Assembly: GCF_025353885.1 (NCBI RefSeq)
Contig: NZ_JANXNX010000113.1
Span: 1-64,000 of the forward strand
From: Sphingomonas sp.
GTDB taxonomy: Bacteria; Pseudomonadota; Alphaproteobacteria; Sphingomonadales; Sphingomonadaceae
Reading direction: 5' to 3'
DNA: 64,000 bases
In this document: positions 19,667 to 28,850 of the stretch, piece after piece
Layout of the letters: the number at the start of each line of letters is the position of its first letter
How positions within the stretch are numbered: position 1 is the first letter of the stretch
The notes under the pieces: generated by a model
The model's input: the letters and a program-made list of their open reading frames with translations, nothing else
Database searches by the model: none
Told to the model about the DNA's origin: nothing
Translations under genes and position numbers: made by a program

Positions 19667-21123
19667 AGCGGACAGCGATACTGCCGCTGACGGCGATAGT
19701 TGCAGCCTGTAGCGTGGGGCCGAATTACCAGCGTCCCGCGAACCTGCCGGTCGAGCAGGTCCGGCTTCAGGAAGCATTGTCGAGCGGCACCTTTGCGCCG
19801 ACCCCGTTACCATCGAAATGGTGGAGGGTGTTCGATGATCCCGAACTCGACCGGCTCGTTGAAAAGGCGCTGACGCAGAATACCGACGTGCGGGTGTCGG
19901 CGGCCAACCTCCAGCGCGCGCGGGCGTTGCTTTCCGAATCGGGAGCCGCGCGGTTCCCCACAACCGGCGTCTCGGCGCAGGGTACGAGGTCGCGGTCCAG
20001 CACGTCGTCGCGGACAGGGCAACAGGGCGGCGGCTCGACCAGTCAGGGGTTCACGACGAACTATTTCACGCTCGGGTTCGACGCGTCCTACGAGCTGGAC
20101 CTGTTCGGCGGTGTCAGCCGATCAATCGAAGCCGCGCGGGCCGATGTCGGGGCCGCGCAAGCGGCGGTCGATGCGTCGCGCGTTTCGGTCGCCGCAGAAA
20201 CCGCGCGCGCCTATGCTCAGGCCTGCGGTTACGGCGCACAGTCCGACGTCGCGCGTGAGACCGAAGCGCTGCAGGCGCGCACGCTGGACCTTACGCAGCG
20301 CCTGTTTTCAGCCGGACGCGGGACGCGCAGCCAGGTCGACCAGGCGCAGGTGCTGGTCGAACAGGCGCGCGCGCAAATCCCGACTTTCGAGGCAGAGCGC
20401 CGGTCTGCACTCTATGCACTGGCGGTGTTGACCGGCGACCCTTCCACGGCGATCGCGGGCACTGCCGCCGCCGCCTGTCGAAAGCTGCCCGTTGCGCGGA
20501 CGGTCCTGCCGGTCGGTGATGGCGCGGCCCTGCTGGCAAGACGCCCCGACGTTCGCCAGGCCGAACGTCAGCTGGCAGCCGACACCGCCCGCATCGGGGT
20601 GGCTACCGCGGCGCTTTACCCATCGATCACCCTGCTGGGCGGCATTACCCTGGGCGGCACGAAGCTTGGCAACCTCGGTAAATCCTCTTCCTTCGGCTAT
20701 TCGCTGGGGCCACTGATCAGCTGGAACTTCCCTTTCAGCGGTGCGGCGCGGGCGCGTGTGCGTGAGAACGAAGCCATCGCTAACGGCTCGCTGGCGCGTT
20801 TCGATGGCGTGACCCTGACCGCGCTCAAGGAAACCGAACAGGCTCTGGCGCGTGCGGGCGGCGCAGCGGAGCGCAAGGCGGCGCTTTTGCGCGCCACCAC
20901 GGGCAGCAGCGACGCGGCCCGGCTGTCTCGGCTACGTTTCGACTTCGGAGCCGACAGTTTTCTCCAGCTTGTCGACGCCGAACGCCAGCGGGCGACGACG
21001 CGCGCCGAACTCGCGCAGGCTCAGGCCGACCTTGCCGATGCCCAGATCAGCATATTCAAGGCGCTCGGTGGAGGATGGGAAGACGCGCCACCGATCGTGT
21101 CTAGGTCGACAACCGATCGCTAA
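19663..21123 (+). CDS. Outer-membrane efflux channel, NodT/OprM family lipoprotein
   Basis: A 486-residue TolC-superfamily channel. The start at 19663 gives a lipoprotein leader (MKRTAILPLTAIVAACSVG) with a lipobox just before the OprM-type sequence VGPNYQRP. Two repeated OEP halves with long amphipathic helices follow, including WWRVFDDPELDRLVEKAL and a second repeat with RRPDVRQAERQLAADTARIGVA. The ATGA overlap with the pump gene argues for translational coupling. With the adaptor and permease it makes a complete tripartite system spanning inner membrane, periplasm and outer membrane. No terminator is evident in the 102 bp before the next gene. Confidence 0.93.
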   Translation: MKRTAILPLTAIVAACSVGPNYQRPANLPVEQVRLQEALSSGTFAPTPLPSKWWRVFDDPELDRLVEKALTQNTDVRVSAANLQRARALLSESGAARFPTTGVSAQGTRSRSSTSSRTGQQGGGSTSQGFTTNYFTLGFDASYELDLFGGVSRSIEAARADVGAAQAAVDASRVSVAAETARAYAQACGYGAQSDVARETEALQARTLDLTQRLFSAGRGTRSQVDQAQVLVEQARAQIPTFEAERRSALYALAVLTGDPSTAIAGTAAAACRKLPVARTVLPVGDGAALLARRPDVRQAERQLAADTARIGVATAALYPSITLLGGITLGGTKLGNLGKSSSFGYSLGPLISWNFPFSGAARARVRENEAIANGSLARFDGVTLTALKETEQALARAGGAAERKAALLRATTGSSDAARLSRLRFDFGADSFLQLVDAERQRATTRAELAQAQADLADAQISIFKALGGGWEDAPPIVSRSTTDR

Positions 21124-21225
21124 ATCGCTTGTTACAATTTCATGTCGTTCAGCTAAGAGACAGTCTTTCACCGCTATCATCGAAGATGGAGCGAAAACAG
21201 TCTGCTAAGCGGCAAGGAATCGTTT

Positions 21226-22245
21226 TTGGCTCCATATCGTACCCGAGCGCTGCAAGATCCGGCGACGATTGCGCTAATTGCTCCTGACCAGTGGTTGCCG
21301 CATCGCGCTGATTTATCCGGCGACATTGAGGCACCCATCGCGGGACTGTGGATGGTCATCGGGGCGTTACTCAGTCTTTGCGGGGTCGCACTGATGATGA
21401 GGCACGCCAACCTTCGGTTTGACTTTTTCGCACCGGTAAATGGGGTCCTTCTATCGGCCGCTCTCCTAGCGGGTTCGATCCGGTTTGCGTATCGCCTGCC
21501 GACAACCCGCACCCAAAGAATTGCAAGAGATGCCGCTGAATATCTCGGCCTGTTCACGATGCTCTGCGTGTTGGGCGCGGTGGCAAGTTACCCGGCGGCG
21601 GCTGGAACCTCGGGCTATGTCGATGCCACGCTGGAGCGCATCGATCGGATATTCCGGTTCAACTGGGTGGGCTGGTACGACTTCACGGTTGCGCATCGGT
21701 CATTGCAAATTCTCGGCGGCATTGCATACGCCAGCATCTATGTGACGCCGATCATCATCCTCTGTTATTATGCCCAGGCCGATCGCAAAGCCGAAGCGCG
21801 CGCGTTTATCGCCAGCTTCTGGGTGGCTGCCATCCTGACGCTCGTCCTGTTCATGGCATTCCCGGCCGAGGGTCCGCTGGCATATCTTCTTCACGGCCCC
21901 GTCCCCTACATGCCAACCAGCGCGCTGTATCAGTCGCAACTGATTCCCGTCCTGCGCAGCGGCAGTTTGCAAGAGGTCAGCCTTAGTTCGCTACGTGGCC
22001 TGGTCTGCGCGCCAAGTTTCCACACTACCAGCGCCGTGCTTTTCATGCTGTTTGCATGGCCCGTCCGATCGCTGCGGTGGCCGTTGATCTGCCTGAACGT
22101 AGCGATGCTGCTGTCGATCCCGGTCGAAGGCACACACTACCTTGCCGACATGATCGGCGGTGCGCTTGTGGCGATCGTTGCGTTCACCGCGCTGAAGTTC
22201 GTCTCGCGCAAGCTCGTGCTGCGCCGACAGGCCAGCGCTGGCTGA
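21226..22245 (+). CDS. PAP2-superfamily membrane phosphatase
   Basis: A 339-residue multi-pass inner-membrane protein with about six hydrophobic helices. The C-terminal half carries phosphatase motifs: CAPSFHTTSAVLF (motif 2 type, with His) and PVEGTHYLADMIGG (motif 3 type, with the nucleophile His and Asp), as in the PAP2_3/inositolphosphotransferase-like subgroup. It probably acts on a lipid phosphate or transfers a phospho-headgroup; the substrate is unknown. A TTG at 21226 is chosen because AAGGA lies 7 nt upstream; the first in-frame ATG is 42 codons downstream. It converges with uup, 10 bp away. Confidence 0.8.
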   Translation: MAPYRTRALQDPATIALIAPDQWLPHRADLSGDIEAPIAGLWMVIGALLSLCGVALMMRHANLRFDFFAPVNGVLLSAALLAGSIRFAYRLPTTRTQRIARDAAEYLGLFTMLCVLGAVASYPAAAGTSGYVDATLERIDRIFRFNWVGWYDFTVAHRSLQILGGIAYASIYVTPIIILCYYAQADRKAEARAFIASFWVAAILTLVLFMAFPAEGPLAYLLHGPVPYMPTSALYQSQLIPVLRSGSLQEVSLSSLRGLVCAPSFHTTSAVLFMLFAWPVRSLRWPLICLNVAMLLSIPVEGTHYLADMIGGALVAIVAFTALKFVSRKLVLRRQASAG

Positions 22246-22255
22246 TGAGGGTCTA

Positions 22256-24043
22256 TCAGCCCAGCCCCTCTGCTTTTTCTGCAAGCATCAACCAGCGTTC
22301 CTCGGCCTTTTCGCGTTCGGCCCGGGCCGTGTCGATCGCTTTGTTCAAAGCAGCAAACTTGGCAGGATTACCGGTGTATAGTTTGGGATCGGCCAGCAAC
22401 GCCTCGTCGCGGACAATCGCTGCATCGATCTCCTCGATCCGCTTGGGCAGGCCATCGAAATCGCGCTGGTCGATATAGGTCAGCTTGACCTTCGCCTTTG
22501 CCTTTGGCACTTCGATCGCCACCGCCTTGGCAGGCTTTTTCTTGAGCCCGACGCCGGCGTTCTCGCTCCGTCTGGCTTCCCAATCGGCATAGCCACCGGC
22601 GACGATGTCGACCTTGCCGCTGCCGTCGAGCCCCAGCGTGATCGTCACCGTACGGTCGAGAAAGTCACGGTCGTGGCTGACGATCAGCACGGTGCCCTCA
22701 TAATCGGCGACAACTTCCTGCAGCAGGTCCAGCGTCTCTAGATCTAGGTCGTTGGTCGGCTCGTCGAGCACCAGCAGGTTCGATGGCCGCGCAAATTCAC
22801 GCGCCAGCAGCAATCGCGACCGCTCGCCACCCGACAACGTCTTGATCGCGGCGTCGACGATATTGGGCTCGAACATAAACTCCTTGAGATAGCCTTGGAT
22901 GTGCTTGCGCACGCCACGCACGTCGACCCAGTCGCCGCCGTCGGCCACAACATCCCGAACGCTTTTTTCCGGAGCCATCAGCCTGCGCTGCTGGTCGATC
23001 ACGACGGCGTCGAGCGTTTTGGCGAGAATAACCTTGCCGCCATCGGGTTGCAGTTCGCCGGTCAGCAGCTTCAGCAAGGTGGTCTTGCCAACGCCATTGC
23101 TGCCAACGACGCCGATCCGGTCGCCACGCTGAATCTTCAGCGAAAAGTCACGGATGATTTCGCGGCCGCCGAACGACTTGGAGACATTTTCCGCACGGAT
23201 CACCGACTTGGTACGGACATCGTCGCTGACTAACCCCAGCTTAGCGGTCCCCGGTGGGCCCATCATCGCAGCCCGTTCGGCGCGCATTTCGCTGAGCTTG
23301 GCCAATCGCCCCTGATTGCGCTTGCGCCGTGCCGTCACGCCACGCTCCAGCCAATGAAGCTCCAGCTTCAGCTTGGCGTCGAGCCGCTCGGCATTGCGCG
23401 CCTCCTCGGCAAAGACCTGCTCGGTCCACGCATCGAAGCCGCCGAAGCCGATATCCTTGCGCCGGATGCCACCACGATCCAGCCAAAGCGTCGCCCGCGT
23501 CAGCCGCGTCAGAAACGTGCGGTCATGGCTGATCGCGATGAAGGCGCCGTTGAACCGCTTCAGCCAATCCTCGAGCCAGTCGATCGCCGCGAGGTCGAGA
23601 TGGTTGGTCGGCTCGTCCATCAGCAGGACATCAGGATTCATTGCCAGCGCCCGTGCGATACCCGCGCGCCGCCGCTCGCCACCCGAAGCCGAAGCCGCAT
23701 CGCGCGTCATGTCGATGCCGATCTGATGGGCAATCGCTTCGACTTCATAAATGTCGGGCGCATCGGGGCCGGCCATTGCAAAGTCCATCAAAGTGGCATG
23801 GCCGACCATGGACGGCTCCTGGTCCAGCAGCACGACCTTGGTTCCCGGGACGACTGTTCGTCGCCCCTCGTCCGATTCGACGGTCCCGGCCAACAGTTTG
23901 AACAAGGTTGTCTTGCCCGCGCCGTTGCGCCCGATCAGCGCCAATCGATCACGAGGCGCGATGTGGATATCGAGATGGCGGAAAAGCCAACCGGACCCCT
24001 GAATGATGCCAAGGTCTTCGAATGCGAGAATTGCTGCGGCCAT
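22256..24043 (-). CDS. uup: ABC-F family ATPase Uup
   Basis: A soluble 595-residue protein with two ABC domains and no membrane segments, the layout of ABC-F proteins that act on ribosomes or translation-related structures. The first nucleotide-binding domain has GRNGAGKTT, SGGERRRAGIARAL and DVLLMDEPTNHLDL; the second has GSNGVGKTT, LSGGERSRLLLAR and LLVLDEPTNDLDLETL. A Lys/Ala linker and a coiled-coil C terminus follow (about 540-595), favouring Uup over EttA. The ATG at 24043 has a GAAGAAG stretch immediately upstream, and homology starts there; the open frame extends 18 codons farther into a palindrome-bearing leader. Confidence 0.9.
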   Translation of the reverse strand: MAAAILAFEDLGIIQGSGWLFRHLDIHIAPRDRLALIGRNGAGKTTLFKLLAGTVESDEGRRTVVPGTKVVLLDQEPSMVGHATLMDFAMAGPDAPDIYEVEAIAHQIGIDMTRDAASASGGERRRAGIARALAMNPDVLLMDEPTNHLDLAAIDWLEDWLKRFNGAFIAISHDRTFLTRLTRATLWLDRGGIRRKDIGFGGFDAWTEQVFAEEARNAERLDAKLKLELHWLERGVTARRKRNQGRLAKLSEMRAERAAMMGPPGTAKLGLVSDDVRTKSVIRAENVSKSFGGREIIRDFSLKIQRGDRIGVVGSNGVGKTTLLKLLTGELQPDGGKVILAKTLDAVVIDQQRRLMAPEKSVRDVVADGGDWVDVRGVRKHIQGYLKEFMFEPNIVDAAIKTLSGGERSRLLLAREFARPSNLLVLDEPTNDLDLETLDLLQEVVADYEGTVLIVSHDRDFLDRTVTITLGLDGSGKVDIVAGGYADWEARRSENAGVGLKKKPAKAVAIEVPKAKAKVKLTYIDQRDFDGLPKRIEEIDAAIVRDEALLADPKLYTGNPAKFAALNKAIDTARAEREKAEERWLMLAEKAEGLG

Positions 24044-24055
24044 ATACTTCTTCTT

Positions 24056-24089
24056 CCCCCCTCTGGCGTCGAGCAAGAGGGGTAGGGGG
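24056..24089. repeat. GC-rich palindrome in the uup leader
   Basis: CCCCTCT (24058-24064) pairs with AGAGGGG (24076-24082) around an 11-nt loop; extra C5/G5 runs flank the arms. It resembles the other C/G-rich palindromes in the window (43715-43740, 47182-47203, 25208-25319). It lies just upstream of the uup start and could affect the leader structure, but no T tract makes it a terminator. Confidence 0.5.
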
Positions 24090-24197
24090 AGGGACACTAT
24101 CTGCGGTGGAGTGCTTTCCGGTCGCCATGCCCGCGTCCGGCCTTGCCCGCAAGTTATTCACAGCCTGTTCAATGCAGCGCCCCTATGCCACAAGCCC

Positions 24198-24512
24198 ATG
24201 ACAGCGATGAAGTTCATTTTTGCCAGTCTTGCCCTGTTCGGGCTGCCTCCGGTCCCGCACGCTGAAGCGCAGCGTCACCGGGCCGACCAGGACGAGGCTT
24301 TTCGTGGGCGGCAGGCCGGCGCCCTGCGTCCGTTGCGCGACATCGAGGGGGGCATCGTTCCACGGATGAAGCAACGCGGTGCAGACTATATCGGTGCCGA
24401 ATTCGATGGCGGCATGGGCCGTTACCGATTAAAATTCATGCGTGATGGCTCGGTAATCTGGGTCGATGTCGATGGCCGCACCGGTGCGGTCGTCGGCCGT
24501 GCTGGCGAATAG
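24198..24512 (+). CDS. Small exported PepSY-like protein
   Basis: A 104-residue protein with a hydrophobic signal (MKFIFASLALFGLPPVPHAEAQ) and a mature part that ends in YRLKFMRDGSVIWVDVDGRTGAVVG, the beta-strand pattern of a single PepSY domain. PepSY proteins are periplasmic and often accompany two-component systems or peptidases. It sits 17 bp before a response regulator and probably shares its transcript, so a sensing or modulating role is a reasonable inference. Two ATGs (24198, 24207) are possible; neither has a clear ribosome binding site. The open frame upstream is antisense to the uup leader and is not taken as coding. Confidence 0.7.
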   Translation: MTAMKFIFASLALFGLPPVPHAEAQRHRADQDEAFRGRQAGALRPLRDIEGGIVPRMKQRGADYIGAEFDGGMGRYRLKFMRDGSVIWVDVDGRTGAVVGRAGE

Positions 24513-24529
24513 AAGCAGGAGAGAAGACT

Positions 24530-25195
24530 ATGCGGTTGCTGATCGTCGAGGACGAGCCGACGCTGGGCACGCAGCTCAAGACGTCGCTGGAGGGTGCGGG
24601 CTATGCGGTGGACCTAGCCACCGATGGCGAGGATGGGCATTATCTCGGGTCGACCGAGAGCTATGATGCGATCATCCTCGACCTAGGCCTGCCCGAGATC
24701 GACGGGCTGACGGTGCTCGATCGCTGGCGCAAGGAGGGGCGGACGTTTCCGGTGCTCGTGCTGACGGCGCGCGATAGCTGGTCGGACAAAGTTGCCGGGC
24801 TCGATGCCGGAGCCGATGATTACCTTGCGAAGCCGTTCCAGACCGAGGAACTGATCGCTCGGTTGCGGGCGCTGATCCGGCGGGCGTCGGGCAATGCGTC
24901 CTCCGAGATGACGGCAGGCGATGTTCGGCTCGATACGCGGTCGGGCCGCGTGACGCTGGCGGGTGAGCCGGTCAAGTTGACGGCGCAGGAATATAAATTG
25001 CTTAGCTATTTGCTCCACAACAAGGGCAAGGTCGTCAGCCGCACCGAATTGATCGAGCATATCTACGATCAGGATTTCGACCGCGATTCGAACACGATCG
25101 AAGTGTTCGTCACGCGTATCCGCAAAAAGCTTGGACCCGATGTGATCACGACCATCCGTGGCCTCGGCTACAGCCTCGATGAACCCATTGGCTGA
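24530..25195 (+). CDS. OmpR/PhoP-type response regulator
   Basis: A 221-residue transcription factor. The receiver domain (1-115) has the acidic pair Glu7/Asp8, phosphoacceptor Asp51 (IILDLGLP), Thr79 and Lys101 (AKPF). The winged-helix DNA-binding domain (about 125-220) includes LTAQEYKLLSYLLHNKGKVV and VFVTRIRKKLG. The sequence is closest in feel to PhoP/QseB-like regulators. AGGAGAG lies just before the ATG. It overlaps the following sensor kinase gene by 17 bp, so the pair is co-translated. Targets are unknown; the adjacent PepSY gene and M13 peptidase are candidates from position only. Confidence 0.93.
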   Translation: MRLLIVEDEPTLGTQLKTSLEGAGYAVDLATDGEDGHYLGSTESYDAIILDLGLPEIDGLTVLDRWRKEGRTFPVLVLTARDSWSDKVAGLDAGADDYLAKPFQTEELIARLRALIRRASGNASSEMTAGDVRLDTRSGRVTLAGEPVKLTAQEYKLLSYLLHNKGKVVSRTELIEHIYDQDFDRDSNTIEVFVTRIRKKLGPDVITTIRGLGYSLDEPIG

Positions 25196-26654
25196 CATCG
25201 ACGAACATCCCCGTTTCTTACGGGAAGGGGATGGGACGGGGCCGGTTTCCGCAGCCAAGCCTGCTACGCTTTTGAAAAATACAGAACCGGTCCCGCTTCT
25301 CCCGCCTAAGGGGAAGGGGTCCACGGGTTCGCTCTCACGCCGCATGATCGGCATCGCGGCGGCGTGGATTCTCATCTTGCTGGTGGGAGGTGGAATCGGG
25401 CTCGACCGAATCCTGGCCAATGCGATCACGCAGAATTTCGACGACCAGCTGGACTATATACTGACTGCAATGGTTGCCAGCGCAGAGACCGGTGCCGATG
25501 GCGAGGTGCGCCTGAACCGACCGCTCGGCGACCAGCGTTTTCTCGAACCCAATTCGGGCCTCTACTGGCAGATCACGGGCAAGAATCAGGACCCGTTTCC
25601 CTCTCGGTCGCTTTGGGACCAAACGCTTTTGCCGGGTGGCGCGCATCGCGACACGGCACCCCATTTCTACGACAGCGTACAGCTCGGTGGCGAAAAATTG
25701 CGCATCGTCGAACGCGACGTGCGTCTACCCCTGTCGCCGACGACCTGGCGATTCCAGGTCGCGCAGACCCGTGACGGCATCGACGCCCAGATACTGACGC
25801 TGCGCAAGACGCTGATCCGCAGCTTTGCCATGCTGGGGCTGGGCCTGTTGCTGATGGCCACGCTCCAGACATTTTATGGCCTTTGGCCGCTGCGAAAATT
25901 GCGTCATGCGATCATTGCGATGCGTGCTGGCCATGCCCAGCGGATCGAACAGCAGCGACTGCCTCAGGAAGTCGCCCCACTGGTCGATGAACTTAATGGT
26001 TTGCTGGAACACAATGAAAAGCAGGCCGAAGAAGCGCGTCGTCATGCCGGAAACCTTGCCCATGCGCTGAAAACGCCCTTGACTGTCGTGATGAACGCAG
26101 CGACCGCAGGGAGCCCTGACCTGGCCGATACGGTGATCCGCGAGGCATCCACCATGCGCCGCCAGGTCGATCATCATTTGGCTCGTGCGCGCGCGGTCGG
26201 ACGCCGCGGTCATGCCCATAGCCGGGCCGAGGCGTGGCTGTCGCTTCAGGCGGTAGAACGCGCGGTTGGACGGCTTTATGGCCATGTTCGCATCGACATG
26301 GCGGGAGAAAAGAACGCGTCGGTTCACGTCGAGCGGCAGGACCTTGACGAGATGCTTGGCAATTTGATCGAAAACGCGGCGAAATACGGCGGCGGCAGCG
26401 TGTTTGTGACGGTCGTTCGCGATGAGAAATTCGTTGAGTTCCAGGTTGAGGACGACGGCAATGGTATTCCCGAGACCGAACGCACGCGGATCTTTGACCG
26501 TGGCGTCCGGCTGGACAGTGGCAAGCCCGGAACCGGCCTCGGCCTCGCTATCGTGCGCGATGTCGCCGAAATCTACGGCGGTTCGGTGACGGCCGACGAA
26601 AGCGAGGACCTTGGCGGTCTGCTGGTGCGTTTACGATTACCTGTGGTCGCCTGA
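25179..26654 (+). CDS. PhoQ-like sensor histidine kinase
   Basis: A 491-residue inner-membrane kinase. Membrane segments at about 55-76 and 212-232 enclose a periplasmic sensor of about 135 residues. A HAMP-like segment follows, then the H-box NLAHALKTPLTV with His295, an N-box (DEMLGNLIENAAKYG), a G1 box VEDDGNGIPE and a G2 box GTGLGLAIV. The start at 25179 lies inside the regulator gene. Residues about 10-50 are odd: low-complexity, Pro/Gly/Lys-rich and coded by a GC-rich inverted repeat (25208-25319), ahead of the SLSRRMIGIAA segment where the conserved part seems to begin. The cytoplasmic tail therefore looks extended by an inserted repeat without loss of frame. Confidence 0.9.
   Translation: MNPLADIDEHPRFLREGDGTGPVSAAKPATLLKNTEPVPLLPPKGKGSTGSLSRRMIGIAAAWILILLVGGGIGLDRILANAITQNFDDQLDYILTAMVASAETGADGEVRLNRPLGDQRFLEPNSGLYWQITGKNQDPFPSRSLWDQTLLPGGAHRDTAPHFYDSVQLGGEKLRIVERDVRLPLSPTTWRFQVAQTRDGIDAQILTLRKTLIRSFAMLGLGLLLMATLQTFYGLWPLRKLRHAIIAMRAGHAQRIEQQRLPQEVAPLVDELNGLLEHNEKQAEEARRHAGNLAHALKTPLTVVMNAATAGSPDLADTVIREASTMRRQVDHHLARARAVGRRGHAHSRAEAWLSLQAVERAVGRLYGHVRIDMAGEKNASVHVERQDLDEMLGNLIENAAKYGGGSVFVTVVRDEKFVEFQVEDDGNGIPETERTRIFDRGVRLDSGKPGTGLGLAIVRDVAEIYGGSVTADESEDLGGLLVRLRLPVVA
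25208..25319. repeat. Inverted-repeat element embedded in the kinase N terminus
   Basis: A C/G-rich left part (CCCCGTTTC ... GGAAGGGG, 25209-25230, itself a hairpin; then ACGGGGCCGGTTTC near 25236-25249) is mirrored by a right part (GAACCGGTCCCGC near 25284-25296, then CCCGCCTAAGGGG near 25301-25313). Pairing of the arms is imperfect but extended. The element stays open in the kinase frame and encodes about 37 residues. Confidence 0.5.
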
Positions 26655-26661
26655 TATCTGT

Positions 26662-26684
26662 GCCGCGCGCTTGATCGGCGCGGC
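26662..26684. other. Stem-loop after the kinase gene
   Basis: GCCGCGC (26662-26668) pairs perfectly with GCGCGGC (26678-26684) around a 9-nt loop, 8 bp past the kinase stop. There is no T run, so intrinsic termination is only a possibility. Confidence 0.35.
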
Positions 26685-26725
26685 AGCCGAGAGCAGAAAG
26701 CGACTATTCAATTGGAGTCGCAAAA

Positions 26726-28807
26726 TTGAAACATAGTCTTTTTACAGCCGTCTCAATGGTGGCTATCACCGTTTTCGCCACATCGGGACTGTCTGCCAAA
26801 TCCGCCCCCGTTGCCCTTGCCCCAGCTACCACAGCCCCGCTAGCCGGTCAGCCGCAGTTTGCGCCCTTTGGCGTCGACCTTGCCGCGATGGACAAATCAG
26901 TTCAGCCGGGCGACGACTTCTACAGCTACGTCAACGGAACGTGGAACAGGACGACCGAAATCCCTGCCGACCGCTCGAGCTGGGGCGGCTTCAACATCCT
27001 GCGCGACCTGTCGGACCAACGCACCCGCGCGGTAATCGAGGACTCGGCGAAAACGCGGAACGCACCGGGCGGCTCGAGTGAGAAGATCGGCGTTGCCTAT
27101 TCATCATTCATGGACGAGGCCGGCATCGAGGCCAAGGGCGTCAGCCCGCTCCGCCCTCAGCTGGATACAATCGCCGCCATCAAGACGCCGACTGACCTTG
27201 CACGGACGTTCGGACGCGACAACCGGACGGGCATATCCGCGCCTCTCGGCTTCGAAGTTCAGCAGGATCTGAAAGACAACACCGTCTATGTCGGATGGCT
27301 TGGGCAAAGCGGGCTGGGTCTGCCGGATCGTGACTATTATCTGAAGTCCGACGCCAAATCGGTCGAGATTCAAAGCAAGTATCAGGCGCACGTGGCGTCG
27401 ATGCTACGCCTAGCGGGCGTGCCGGACGCCAATGCAGCAGCCCAGCGTATTTATGCCCTGGAACGCAGCCTGGCGGAAATTCACTGGAGCCGAGCCGAGC
27501 AGCGACAGGTCGAAAAACTGTATAATCCCGTCGCCGTCGCCGATCTGGCCAGGACGATGCCCGGCGTCGACTGGACGACATGGCTGACCACCGTTGGCCT
27601 CGGTGCGGAGAAACGCGTGATCGTCGCGCAGCCTTCTGCTGTTGCGGCGACCGCCAAGATTATCGCCGCGACACCGATTGCGACGTGGAAAGACTATCTG
27701 GCGTACCACACAATCGCCAACGCAGCGCCATTATTGACCAAGGCCTTTGTCGCAGAGGACTTCGCATTCGACGGCACCGTGCTGAACGGGACACCACAAT
27801 TGAAGGATCGCTGGAAGCGGGGCGTAGATCAGGTCAACAGCGACCTGGGCGAGGCGGTTGGGGAGCTCTACGTCGCACGCTACTTCCCGCCCGAGGCCAA
27901 GGCAAAGGCCGACGAACTGGTGCGCAATATCACAGCGGCTATGGATGCGCGTCTTCAGCGGCTTGTGTGGATGGCCCCTGAAACGAAGGTCAAGGCCCGC
28001 GTGAAGCTGGCGGCTTTCACCCCTAAGATCGGCTACCCCACGAAATGGCGCGACTATTCGTCCCTCAAGATCGTGGCAGGCGACGCCTATGGTAATGCTC
28101 AGCGCGCCAATGAATTCGAATATCAGCGCGAACTAAACAAAATCGGCAAGCCCGTTGATCGCACCGAATGGGGGATGACGCCGCAGACGGTCAATGCCTA
28201 CGCCAATCCGCCGATGAACGAGATCGTATTCCCCGCAGCGATCCTGCAGCCACCGTTCTTCGACCCCAACGCCGACCCCGCTGTCAACTACGGTGCGATC
28301 GGTGCGGTCATCGGTCACGAAATCAGTCACCATTTCGACGACCAGGGCCGTAAATTCGACCCCAAGGGCAATCTGAATGAATGGTGGACCGCTGCCGACA
28401 TCGCTCGGTTCAAAGCGCTTACTGACAGCGTCGTTAAACAATATGCCGCATACGAACCGGTCGCAGGTGCACACGTGAACGGGGAACTGACCCTCGGCGA
28501 GAACATGGCCGACCTGGCGGGACTGAACGTCGCTTATGACGCCTATCACCTGTCGCTGAAGGGCAGGCCGGCTCCCGTCATCGACGGATACACCGGCGAC
28601 CAGCGGTTTTTCCTTGGCTTTGGACAGGTCTGGCGTACCAAGATGCGTGAAGCGGCGATACGCAAACAGATCACGACCGATCCGCACACGCCGGGCGCCT
28701 ACCGTCCGTATGTCGCGCGTAACCTCGATGCCTGGTACGCGGCGTTCAACGTGAAGCCCGGCCAGAAATATTATCTGGCTCCAAAGGATCGGATCAAGGT
28801 TTGGTGA
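26726..28807 (+). CDS. M13-family (neprilysin/PepO-like) zinc metallopeptidase
   Basis: A 693-residue exported peptidase. The N terminus has a signal peptide ending near GLSAK, and the mature protein starts PFGVDLAAMDKSVQPGDDFY, typical of M13. The zinc site is intact: His531-Glu532 ... His535 in IGHEISHHF and Glu592 in GENMADLAG with Asp596. NAYANPPMNEIVFPAAILQPPFF is the family substrate-binding region. It probably degrades peptides in the periplasm or as an envelope-bound enzyme. The start is a TTG at 26726 with GGAG 8 nt upstream; without it the signal peptide is lost. Transcribed alone, 71 bp after the kinase and converging on chorismate mutase. Confidence 0.93.
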   Translation: MKHSLFTAVSMVAITVFATSGLSAKSAPVALAPATTAPLAGQPQFAPFGVDLAAMDKSVQPGDDFYSYVNGTWNRTTEIPADRSSWGGFNILRDLSDQRTRAVIEDSAKTRNAPGGSSEKIGVAYSSFMDEAGIEAKGVSPLRPQLDTIAAIKTPTDLARTFGRDNRTGISAPLGFEVQQDLKDNTVYVGWLGQSGLGLPDRDYYLKSDAKSVEIQSKYQAHVASMLRLAGVPDANAAAQRIYALERSLAEIHWSRAEQRQVEKLYNPVAVADLARTMPGVDWTTWLTTVGLGAEKRVIVAQPSAVAATAKIIAATPIATWKDYLAYHTIANAAPLLTKAFVAEDFAFDGTVLNGTPQLKDRWKRGVDQVNSDLGEAVGELYVARYFPPEAKAKADELVRNITAAMDARLQRLVWMAPETKVKARVKLAAFTPKIGYPTKWRDYSSLKIVAGDAYGNAQRANEFEYQRELNKIGKPVDRTEWGMTPQTVNAYANPPMNEIVFPAAILQPPFFDPNADPAVNYGAIGAVIGHEISHHFDDQGRKFDPKGNLNEWWTAADIARFKALTDSVVKQYAAYEPVAGAHVNGELTLGENMADLAGLNVAYDAYHLSLKGRPAPVIDGYTGDQRFFLGFGQVWRTKMREAAIRKQITTDPHTPGAYRPYVARNLDAWYAAFNVKPGQKYYLAPKDRIKVW

Positions 28808-28850
28808 GTGATGCCCGGGGGATGGCGGTGCCAGCCCCTCGCGTTGCGAT

